Part shown: positions 1-6,253 of the stretch, one piece after another
Layout: each line of letters starts with the position of its first letter
How positions within the stretch are numbered: the first letter of the stretch is position 1
Source of the DNA: Bacillota bacterium
GTDB lineage: Bacteria; Bacillota; Sulfobacillia; DUMF01
Direction: 5' to 3'
NCBI GenBank assembly: GCA_012840015.1
Contig: DUMF01000016.1
Coordinates: forward strand, 1-64,000
Length of the DNA: 64,000 nt
Made by a program: the position numbers and the translations under genes
Notes under the pieces: generated by a model
What the model saw: only the letters and a program-made list of their open reading frames with translations
What the model was told of the DNA's origin: nothing
Databases searched by the model: none

Positions 1-215
1 CAACAAGCGGGGACAGTTACCGGTTTAAGGAAAGCTTGAAAAGAAGTCGGGAGAAAGTAGTTTAATTATGCCCGGGTGGATCCTGTTTCGATGGCCATGC
101 TGGTGCAGTTTTCTCTTGCCAAACACAGAACTCCCAAACAAAATGAATTCTGCGGCACGCGGAGGGCCTTTCTCCGATGCTAGAAGCCACAGCGAAAGAA
201 TTTGGATAAGGGTAG

Positions 216-975
216 ATCGTTACCTCCTTGCTTTTTGGTGACTACCTGCGGACCGCGCGAATCGGTCAGGATACGGCGGAGCAGATCAAAGAGACGACAA
301 AGCAGGTCCACCGGGGGATTCATGCAGGAGTCGATCCCGGACGATTGAAAGCCAAGTTTCAAAGGGACGATACGAAAGGCTGGCGCTAAGGTGTGAGGAT
401 CCTGGAGTTTCTCGACAAATTCGAGAAAACGAGAGCGAGATCAAGGAAAACCCCGCCAAGGGTCAGCTGATGGTTCAGTTCACGAGGGTCCGTGCCCACA
501 AGCACGCAAAACGAGGCGGTGGTTAGACCTGCGCCCACCCGGCCAGGCAAGCAGGATAACGTTCCCAGCAGGAACCTTGACCCGCGAGGAGCTTTAGTGG
601 ATACTCAACACCCTGCCTGTGGAGATCGCCTCCGTTGACAAAGAAGATGTACTTCGGTAGTTCCAGTAGCGAAAAAGACCGCATCTTTCCGAGTACAAGA
701 AGCAGCATTGCCCCCAAAGTGCAGAATTATCACCCGGCCAAAAGCCTTCCTATTGGTCAATTTGGTCAATGACATCCTGAACGCTTTCAAAAGCAGGAGA
801 AAAAGACTCAAAAAGCCTATGAATCCAGGGTGCGAAGGTGCGAAATATCTCTTGATCTTCTACTACTTTGCTATTTTGCTATTCGAAATGGCCGCGGTGC
901 GTACCCGAGCACTGTGGAAACCGTCCAGGATATCGCCGACATTCGGGAGATTCAGCGCGAGAAGCGGTTTGCCTT
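216..975 (+). pseudogene. decayed DUF438 / PAS-domain protein
   Basis: No intact frame remains, but pieces in the order of a DUF438 protein can be read. Around 240-389 one frame gives a helical stretch ending KAKFQRDDTKGWR and a stop, which resembles the N-terminal DUF438 domain. From 568 a frame reads AGTLTREEL, stop, WILNTLPVEIASVDKEDVLR, stop; then RIFP-, KVQNYHPAKSL- and VNLVNDILNAFKSR-like pieces follow in shifted frames. Near 900-970 comes TVETVQDIADIREIQREKR. This succession is the usual C-terminal PAS_10 module of DUF438/hemerythrin-type sensors. Stops, frameshifts and loss of the middle make it a clear pseudogene. The PAS half is well supported; the N-terminal part is less sure. Confidence 0.7.
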
Positions 976-1257
976 AACGCAAACGCAACGGATGTTATCC
1001 AGCCCAAAAGAACTCATCGGGCCGATAGGTTGGTAAAATGTCATTTTGGTTAAGGCAAGGGGTAAGCCCTGATCATAAGAGGGTTCGCCACCTCGCATTA
1101 AGAATTAAGAAGAGTTGCTCCCCCATGCTCACATGTTTATTTCTCTGCTTATCTTTACAGCTACGCCCAAGCGGACTATTGAGTTGCAATGTTTGCAAGG
1201 TAACATAATGCTTATTATGCGAAGTAGGAGATGCCGAGATCGAGATAGCGCTTACGG
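976..1257. other. intergenic region, no gene seen
   Basis: About 280 bases between the DUF438 relic and the promoter of the folate riboswitch transcript. Short open frames exist on both strands but none has a ribosome site or recognisable protein. An AT-rich patch with CATAATG/TTATTATG symmetry lies near 1205-1222. Confidence 0.5.
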
Positions 1258-1286
1258 TTGCACCTCCCGCAGCGGCAAAGTATACT
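1258..1286 (+). promoter_or_regulatory. sigma-A type promoter for the THF riboswitch-folT transcript
   Basis: A -35 box TTGCAC (1258-1263), a 17-base spacer and a -10 box TATACT (1281-1286) are seen. Transcription would begin near 1293, about 24 bases before the riboswitch aptamer. Confidence 0.65.
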
Positions 1287-1316
1287 TGTGTCAGACCCGG
1301 TCCAAAGCCGGTCACA

Positions 1317-1432
1317 GGCAGAGTAGGGATTGCGCGTAAAGTGCCACCGGATGGGAAGTTGCCGGTGGACGAAGGGACGACGAGCATAATCGTGTTCTAG
1401 AGTCCCGCGGTGCAAAGCCCGCATCCGCTGCC
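1317..1432 (+). ncRNA. tetrahydrofolate (THF) riboswitch aptamer
   Basis: The sequence opens with GGCAGAGTAGGGATTGCGCG, contains GGATGGGAAGTTG and GGACGAA, and closes with GCGGTG...GCATCCGCTGCC. The outer GGCAG/CTGCC helix, the AGAGTAG and GCATCCGC core elements and the GGATGGGAAGTTG hairpin match the THF riboswitch class. It lies 80 bases before a folate-type ECF transporter gene, the expected target. Downstream, CTCCTCCTA (1457-1465) is perfectly complementary to TAGGAGGAG (1494-1502), which holds the folT ribosome site, so control is probably at translation. Confidence 0.9.
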
Positions 1433-1511
1433 GTTGAACAAAAAGAGGGGCCCCTGCTCCTCCTATTGCAATGGCAGTTGGCTGGCTCGCCGGTAGGAGG
1501 AGGGAGTCCAG

Positions 1512-2084
1512 TTGCATTCCAAGACAGTTTCCCGTATCGGTATACTTGTAGCCCTCAGTGTGATCCTGACCAGGTATTTCGGATTCATGGTGAACGTGGC
1601 AGGTGTAATTGGCCTCAGAATCAGTTTTGGAGAAGTCCCAATCATGGTTTCGGGCATCCTGCTTGGCCCGGCTGTCGGAGCAGTGACGGGGATCTTATCT
1701 GACCTCATAGGTTACATGCTTAACCCAGCTGGAGGACCATATTATCCAGGCTTCACGTTGACTGCAGCGCTAGAGGGCGTTTTACCGTCTATTGTTCTGT
1801 CTGCTTTGGGACAGGGTCAACGGGGCAAGCCCAAAGGAAGCTGGAGCTTCCCGAAGATTCTCTTGGCAGTCGCAATAACGGGCGTCTCATGTAGCACCTT
1901 GCTGAACACTTTTTGGATTCATCGACTCTATGGGAAAGCGTTCGTGGTTCTCCTACCCTCCAGGATCGTAGCCAGGGCTTTTCTCATTCCAGTTCACTCA
2001 ATGGTGATCCACGTCCTCGTCAGGGCGTTCACGCCTAGTCTCTCTCAGCAACCGCTGGGGCAGGCGGGCAATACGGGGGCCTGA
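1512..2084 (+). CDS. folT: ECF transporter S component, folate-specific
   Basis: A 190-residue integral membrane protein with about six hydrophobic segments, of the folate ECF S-component family. It binds folate in the membrane and works with a shared ECF energising module (two ATPases and EcfT), which is not in this window. The start is TTG at 1512, ten bases after GGAGGAGG; no earlier start fits. The THF riboswitch just upstream supports the substrate. The last 87 bases overlap the end of the convergent bioY gene. The substrate assignment rests on family resemblance plus the riboswitch. Confidence 0.85.
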   Translation: MHSKTVSRIGILVALSVILTRYFGFMVNVAGVIGLRISFGEVPIMVSGILLGPAVGAVTGILSDLIGYMLNPAGGPYYPGFTLTAALEGVLPSIVLSALGQGQRGKPKGSWSFPKILLAVAITGVSCSTLLNTFWIHRLYGKAFVVLLPSRIVARAFLIPVHSMVIHVLVRAFTPSLSQQPLGQAGNTGA

Positions 2085-2600
2085 AGTGGCAGCTATTACC
2101 ACCTTGAGCAGGTCGCCCGGAATAAAAGGCAATGCGCCTAAAAGTATTGCTTTAGCAATTGGTATCCGGGCTACCACGCAAAGTTGCGCCACGCCCAGGA
2201 CGTAAACTGAGAGTATGCCTCCAGCAATCGTCGCTCCGATGGCTCCTGCAAAGCCCTTGTGCGACCAGCGAAAGAAGGTGCCGGTTACCCAGGCGCCCAC
2301 TACGAACCCCCAGATGTACCCACCGGACGGGCCTATGACAACGCCCGGCCCGGCTGCTTTGTTTGCGAACACAGGCAGTCCAAGAACACCTAGCAAAACA
2401 TAGACGATCTGACTAATGGCGCCATATTTGGGGCCGAGGACCAAACCCGCCAGCATCGGACCCAGGCTCTGGCCGGTGACAGGTATCGGCGTAAACGGAA
2501 GAGGAATCTTTATCAGACTCAACACCGCAGTAACGGCCCCGAAAAGAGCACACAGCACGTAGGCTACCAGCCGCTCAGGAGGCTCCACCCGATCCCGCAA
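1998..2600 (-). CDS. bioY: biotin ECF transporter S component BioY
   Basis: A 200-residue, six-helix membrane protein of the BioY family. The diagnostic GPSGGYIWGF stretch (near residues 91-100; consensus GPTGGY) and the N-terminal ITVPLPFTPIPVTGQ-like region (here KIPLPFTPIPVTGQ) are visible. It imports biotin, with an ECF ATPase module or alone. It is the last gene of a minus-strand operon and follows birA by 15 bases, so uptake and use of biotin are linked. The start is TTG at 2600, preceded by GGGGTGA. Its 3' end overlaps the 3' end of folT on the other strand. Confidence 0.92.
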   Translation of the reverse strand: MRDRVEPPERLVAYVLCALFGAVTAVLSLIKIPLPFTPIPVTGQSLGPMLAGLVLGPKYGAISQIVYVLLGVLGLPVFANKAAGPGVVIGPSGGYIWGFVVGAWVTGTFFRWSHKGFAGAIGATIAGGILSVYVLGVAQLCVVARIPIAKAILLGALPFIPGDLLKVVIAATSGPRIARLPQRLLRETRRERPDEDVDHH

Positions 2601-2615
2601 TCTGCGTCACCCCGT

Positions 2616-3437
2616 TTACCAGTGTGAAAGCGTAACATCGCCTGCGTAAATGTTCACCGAACGACCATTACCTAGAATACGCACCCTCAGCGCGCCGTCA
2701 AGCTCGATCTTCAAGGCTTCGGCGGCAAATACCGTCTGGCCGTCGTTAACCCGGACTGTCTTACCCAAAGTAACGCACTTCGAAGAGATCAGTCTCACAA
2801 GCTCCTGCCTATCGCCTCCAACAAAAAGTCTGTACGCCCGGTCTAGGGAGGTGAGAACCGAGGCCATAACCGCATTTCTGTCGGCTGCTCGCCCCAGAAG
2901 CATCTTCATGGAGGTAGAGACCGTCCTTATCTCTTCCGGAAGACTCTCCGGGTCGAGGTTTGCGTTTATCCCAATTCCTGCGATTACCCACAGTTCGCTG
3001 CATTCACACAGCACGCCACAGAGTTTCTTGCCATCGGGAACTGACACGATATCGTTAGGCCATTTGATCCCCAACGGATTGCCGTTCAAGTGGCACTGAA
3101 GTCCTTCACACACTCCCAAACCCACCGCCAACGGCAGAAGCCCCAGCGAATCACACCGACCCGGGCGTAATATTACACTGAACCACAAACCGCCTGCCGG
3201 CGAAAACCAGCGTCTTTGGAGGCGCCCCCTCCCTTTCGACTGGCGCTCTGCGATTATGACGGTCCCCTCCGGCTCCCCATTTTGCGCTAAAGCACGCGCT
3301 TCGTCGTTTGTGGATTCGCACTCAGAAAAGAGGCATATTTTCTTCCCTATCCTGGATCCTTCGAGGAGGGACTGAATTCTGGAAGGATTCAGCTCACTCC
3401 CCATCTCGTCGAGACCTCCGACACGCCAGTCCGACAT
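2616..3437 (-). CDS. birA: biotin--[acetyl-CoA-carboxylase] ligase, no repressor domain
   Basis: 273 residues covering only the ligase part of BirA. ESTNDEA (41-47), the biotinyl-AMP loop GRGRLQRRW (69-77), SPAGGLWFSV and KWPND (125-129) are present, followed by the small C-terminal domain. It activates biotin with ATP and attaches it to a lysine of biotin carboxyl carrier proteins. The N-terminal winged helix of bifunctional BirA is missing, so it is probably a group I ligase without DNA binding. The start ATG at 3437 has AGGAGGG eight bases upstream. It sits five bases after the ThiS/MoaD-like gene and directly before bioY. Confidence 0.93.
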   Translation of the reverse strand: MSDWRVGGLDEMGSELNPSRIQSLLEGSRIGKKICLFSECESTNDEARALAQNGEPEGTVIIAERQSKGRGRLQRRWFSPAGGLWFSVILRPGRCDSLGLLPLAVGLGVCEGLQCHLNGNPLGIKWPNDIVSVPDGKKLCGVLCECSELWVIAGIGINANLDPESLPEEIRTVSTSMKMLLGRAADRNAVMASVLTSLDRAYRLFVGGDRQELVRLISSKCVTLGKTVRVNDGQTVFAAEALKIELDGALRVRILGNGRSVNIYAGDVTLSHW

Positions 3438-3442
3438 TATGG

Positions 3443-3673
3443 TTACCCTCCTGCAGGAGGCGACACGAGCACGAGCTCCTCCCCATCCCTCGGCACGTAG
3501 TCCTGCCCTCTCCTCTGCCCTCCAGAAAACACGGACATAATGAGCTGGGGGTTTATGGAAAGCTTCTCGAGGATTTGCGCAACCGACAGAGGTTCGTCAA
3601 ACTCCAGCTCTACCGGCGTACGGTCGAGGAAAAACTGCCGGGAGTGCCCGTAAACAGATATTCTGACCTTCAA
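3443..3673 (-). CDS. ThiS/MoaD-type sulfur carrier-like protein
   Basis: A 76-residue ubiquitin-fold protein starting MKVRISVYGHSRQ and ending in SPPAGG. The terminal Gly-Gly is the hallmark of ThiS/MoaD carriers, which are adenylated and thiocarboxylated by an E1-like enzyme to deliver sulfur. I chose the TTG start at 3673, six bases after GGAGGGG; an in-frame ATG at 3700 would add nine residues. No E1-like activator, thiG or moaE is in the window, so the receiving pathway is unknown. It lies between an FmdB-like zinc ribbon gene and birA in one operon. Confidence 0.72.
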   Translation of the reverse strand: MKVRISVYGHSRQFFLDRTPVELEFDEPLSVAQILEKLSINPQLIMSVFSGGQRRGQDYVPRDGEELVLVSPPAGG

Positions 3674-3700
3674 ACTCATCCCCTCCGCGGCATGCTGCAT

Positions 3701-3916
3701 TCAGTGACAGGTCGAGCAACTCCCCCCTGAGCAACTCCCACAGGAGCTCGCTCGAATTTGAAAGCCGTCGCTTCCCTTTGCAGAAAACCTTGAAATCATT
3801 TTGATGACTTTGCTACTCCCACACTTGGGGCAAGCAGGCGCAACCTGACTATTCCTGCTCTCGAGTTCCTCAAAAATGTCGCCGCAGTCACTACATTTGT
3901 ATTCAAATATGGGCAC
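3701..3916 (-). CDS. FmdB-family zinc ribbon protein
   Basis: A 71-residue protein whose N-terminus MPIFEYKCSDCGDIFE and later CPKCGSSKV form the CxxC...CxxC zinc ribbon of the FmdB family. The tail is rich in Cys, Ser and Gly and ends CSTCH. The GTG start at 3916 follows a run of GGGGGGAG, and the family normally begins MPIFEY, so the longer frame from 3979 is rejected. Its function is not established; FmdB relatives are called putative regulators. It is 27 bases ahead of the sulfur-carrier gene and is probably co-transcribed with it. Confidence 0.8.
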   Translation of the reverse strand: MPIFEYKCSDCGDIFEELESRNSQVAPACPKCGSSKVIKMISRFSAKGSDGFQIRASSCGSCSGGSCSTCH

Positions 3917-3941
3917 GATACTCCCCCCGATCATCAAGAGT

Positions 3942-4286
3942 TCAGGCGAAGCGCTGCTGCCTGGACCGCTTGTTTGCATGTTTATCCAATAACTCTTCTA
4001 GAAGCGAGATGACCTCTTCCGTGTTACCTTCACCAAGCCAAATCAGCGGATCACACGCGAGCCTCGCAAACAAATCATTCAGTGTCTCTACGCGTTTTCG
4101 GATAGAGTCTACCGCTCGTCTTAACTCGTCTTCATAAGTAACATGGTAACCATTCGAAGCGTAGAATTCAATGAGTTTGGCGCGTTCGTCATCGTCAAGA
4201 CTTACGAGCTCGCTTAGATAGCGTGCTTCCTCTTTTATGGCAAGCATTTCCTCGCGCAGTTGCGTTGCAGGCAAAAAATGCCTCAT
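3942..4286 (-). CDS. unknown helical protein, first gene of the birA-bioY operon
   Basis: A 114-residue protein I do not recognise. It is charged and probably all-helical: LREEMLAIKEEARYLSEL at the start, then VDSIRKRVETLNDLFARL, then VISLLEELLDKHANKR. There is no signal peptide or membrane segment. The ATG at 4286 is preceded by GAGGTG at six to seven bases. It ends 25 bases before the fmdB-like start, so it probably leads the operon. The divergent SASP gene begins 130 bases away. Function unknown. Confidence 0.6.
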   Translation of the reverse strand: MRHFLPATQLREEMLAIKEEARYLSELVSLDDDERAKLIEFYASNGYHVTYEDELRRAVDSIRKRVETLNDLFARLACDPLIWLGEGNTEEVISLLEELLDKHANKRSRQQRFA

Positions 4287-4415
4287 TTGAAACACCTCGC
4301 GCTAAATAATTCCCTCCTCACGTTACAGCTTCCTTCGATTTAAAGCAACAAATTCTAGGATATAGCCCCATTACAAATGCAAAGACTATAACTAGGGTCA
4401 AAGGAGGTGACTTCT

Positions 4416-4643
4416 TTGCCAAAATTTAGTGACAACCCACTAATTACAAAAGATACCTTGGATCGCTTTAAATATGAAATTGCTGAGGAATTAGGACTCA
4501 TGCCCAAGATACGGCAAGTAGGTTGGGGTGACATGACCTCCCGAGAGTGCGGCAAGATAGGCGGCAAGATCGGCGGTAATATGGTTAAGGTAATGATTAG
4601 ATACGCCGAACAGGCGCTCAACCAAGGAACGCCACTGCAGTAA
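4416..4643 (+). CDS. alpha/beta-type small acid-soluble spore protein
   Basis: A 75-residue SASP. FKYEIAEELGL carries the first conserved block with the Glu-Ile of the GPR protease site, and GDMTSRECGKIGGKIGG is the second conserved DNA-binding block. These proteins coat spore DNA, protect it from UV and heat, and are degraded at germination. The start is the TTG at 4416 (MPKFSDNPLI), nine bases after AAAGGAGG; the GTG at 4407 lies inside the ribosome site and is rejected. A terminator follows the gene. Expression late in the forespore is expected from the family. Confidence 0.9.
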   Translation: MPKFSDNPLITKDTLDRFKYEIAEELGLMPKIRQVGWGDMTSRECGKIGGKIGGNMVKVMIRYAEQALNQGTPLQ

Positions 4644-4652
4644 TCTGTGTGA

Positions 4653-4696
4653 CGAGGGATGGCCCGTCCATCCCTCGATTATCTTTTATCTTTGTG
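4653..4696 (+). terminator. Rho-independent terminator after the SASP gene
   Basis: CGAGGGATGG (4653-4662) and CCATCCCTCG (4668-4677) form a perfect 10-bp stem with a five-base loop, followed by the T-rich ATTATCTTTTATCTTT. Confidence 0.85.
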
Positions 4697-4708
4697 AGGA
4701 GGATAACC

Positions 4709-5257
4709 ATGCCCAAAAAGGAAGATTATGACCTAGATAGGCTTGCCTTAGAAAAGGGCCCAGACACGCCTATCAATCAATTGCAGCAAACCGTCAAGAC
4801 TTTTACTCCACCACCTCCGAAATCTGCTTTTGAGCAGGTGTCGGATCTGGTAAGCCAGATTCAAGGCAGCCTGCGAGAACAGCAAATGAGCGTCGAGCAA
4901 CAGTTACAGGGCTCACTGACTCAGGCGTCTACTTACGTGCAAGATTCTCAAAAGCTGGAGATGCTTGCCCGTTTGATCCAAAGAGTGCACGAAGTCACCC
5001 AAAGTGGGCCAGAATCGGTAAAAACCAACGCCCAAAATGTGAAAAAGACGCTCGATCAAATCTCCCAGGAGTTGGGTACTGCCCGCTCAAGAGCAGACAC
5101 TCAAATTGCCCAGTCACTTCAGCAAGCGGTGTCTGCCCTTTCTCAGTCCCAGACCGCTATGTTTCAGTCTCAAGCACTTAACCAGATGGAGCAAATGCTG
5201 AAGCAATGTACTAACATCCTCAACCAGTTTCAAAGTCCATCTGAACAAGTACAGTGA
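4709..5257 (+). CDS. unknown Gln/Ser-rich helical protein
   Basis: 182 residues, not recognised. The start ATG at 4709 has GGAGGATAACC before it; an earlier in-frame start at 4649 would run through the SASP terminator and is rejected. A short polar N-terminus includes FTPPPPKS, then a long helical part is very rich in Gln and Ser: SLREQQMSVEQQLQGSL, TQIAQSLQQAVSALSQS, LNQMEQMLKQCTNILNQF. There are no signal peptide or membrane segments. It looks like a coiled-coil structural protein. Because it directly follows a SASP it may be spore-associated, which is only inference. Confidence 0.65.
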   Translation: MPKKEDYDLDRLALEKGPDTPINQLQQTVKTFTPPPPKSAFEQVSDLVSQIQGSLREQQMSVEQQLQGSLTQASTYVQDSQKLEMLARLIQRVHEVTQSGPESVKTNAQNVKKTLDQISQELGTARSRADTQIAQSLQQAVSALSQSQTAMFQSQALNQMEQMLKQCTNILNQFQSPSEQVQ

Positions 5258-5258
5258 G

Positions 5259-5281
5259 AAAAAAAGGGGGCGATGGCCCCC
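5259..5281 (-). terminator. Rho-independent terminator of hbd
   Basis: On the minus strand GGGGGC-CATC-GCCCCC is followed by seven T. The stem begins immediately after the hbd stop codon and lies in the 23 bases between two converging genes. Confidence 0.9.
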
Positions 5282-6135
5282 TAAGAACCGTATTTGAAAA
5301 AGCCCTCGCCAGTCTTGCGCCCCAGCTTTCCGGCTCTCACCATCTTACGAAGCAACGGACAAGGTCTATACTTATCTTCCCCTAATTCGGAGTGCAGTAT
5401 TTCCATTATGTAAACACATACATCCAACCCGATCAGGTCTGCCAATGCCAGCGGTCCGATTGGGTGATTTGCCCCCAGTTTCATGGCAGCATCGATGTCC
5501 TCTGCCGAAGCTACACCCTCCATGAGTTCGTAGCAGGCCTCGTTGATCATCGGTAAAAGAATTCTGTTTACGATGAAACCGGGTGCCTCGTTTACCAGTA
5601 CAGGGCTCTTCCCTACGCTTAGGGCAAAAGCTTTAGCGACTTCCAGGGTTTCGTCCGAGGTAAGCATGCCCTTCGTGATCTCCACCAGAGCCATTACAGG
5701 CGCGGGGTTAAAGAAGTGCAGGCCGATGAACTTGTCCGGTCGCTTGGTAGCGGACGCCATCTTCGTGATGGACAGAGTGGATGTGTTCGAGGCAAAAATC
5801 GTGCTCGCGTCACAAATCGAGTCCAGCTTACGGAAAAGCTCCTCCTTCGCTTTGAGATCTTCCGTAATCGCTTCAATCACGAGCGAACAATCCTTGCCTA
5901 CAGCCACATCCTCGGTGATCTGAATTCGATCCAGGATAGTGTGCATTTCTTCTGGCTTAAGCTTACCCTTACTCACCTTCTTCTCTATATTTGACTTCAC
6001 TCGCGCGAGACCACGCACCACCAAGCATTCCTCTATGTCAGCAAGCACCACTGGGTAACCGGCCTCTGCCACTACCTGTGCGATGCCGGAACCCATCGTT
6101 CCAGCACCTACGACCATCACTTTTTCGATATTCAC
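5281..6135 (-). CDS. hbd: 3-hydroxybutyryl-CoA dehydrogenase
   Basis: 284 residues, the normal length. The N-terminal Rossmann motif VVGAGTMGSG (8-17), IEAITEDLKAKEELF, SNTSTLSIT, the catalytic-His block GLHFFNPAPVM and the C-terminal NHPIGPLALADLIGLD are all present. It interconverts acetoacetyl-CoA and 3-hydroxybutyryl-CoA with NAD(P)H in butyrate or beta-oxidation type metabolism. The GTG start at 6135 follows AGGGGGTG; the longer frame to 6189 crosses the promoter and is rejected. A consensus sigma-54 promoter sits directly upstream and the activator gene precedes it, so it is probably induced as a single-gene unit. Confidence 0.94.
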   Translation of the reverse strand: MNIEKVMVVGAGTMGSGIAQVVAEAGYPVVLADIEECLVVRGLARVKSNIEKKVSKGKLKPEEMHTILDRIQITEDVAVGKDCSLVIEAITEDLKAKEELFRKLDSICDASTIFASNTSTLSITKMASATKRPDKFIGLHFFNPAPVMALVEITKGMLTSDETLEVAKAFALSVGKSPVLVNEAPGFIVNRILLPMINEACYELMEGVASAEDIDAAMKLGANHPIGPLALADLIGLDVCVYIMEILHSELGEDKYRPCPLLRKMVRAGKLGRKTGEGFFKYGS

Positions 6136-6161
6136 ATTCGCACCCCCTGGTGTCAGAATGG

Positions 6162-6177
6162 TGCAAATATTGTGCCA
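6162..6177 (-). promoter_or_regulatory. sigma-54 (-24/-12) promoter of hbd
   Basis: Read on the minus strand the sequence is TGGCACAATATTTGCA, a perfect match to TGGCAC-N5-TTGCA. The start point would be near 6151, giving a leader of about 16 bases with the GGGGGTG ribosome site. About 20 bases further upstream GACACC and GGTGTC (6185-6190 and 6218-6223) form an inverted repeat spaced 33 bases centre to centre, a possible activator site. Confidence 0.85.
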
Positions 6178-6253
6178 TCCATGAGACACCTGGGTTTGCT
6201 TGCTGCCTGAGTTTTCGGGTGTCGCGGCCCATGGACGTTAGCGCCTGGACAAC

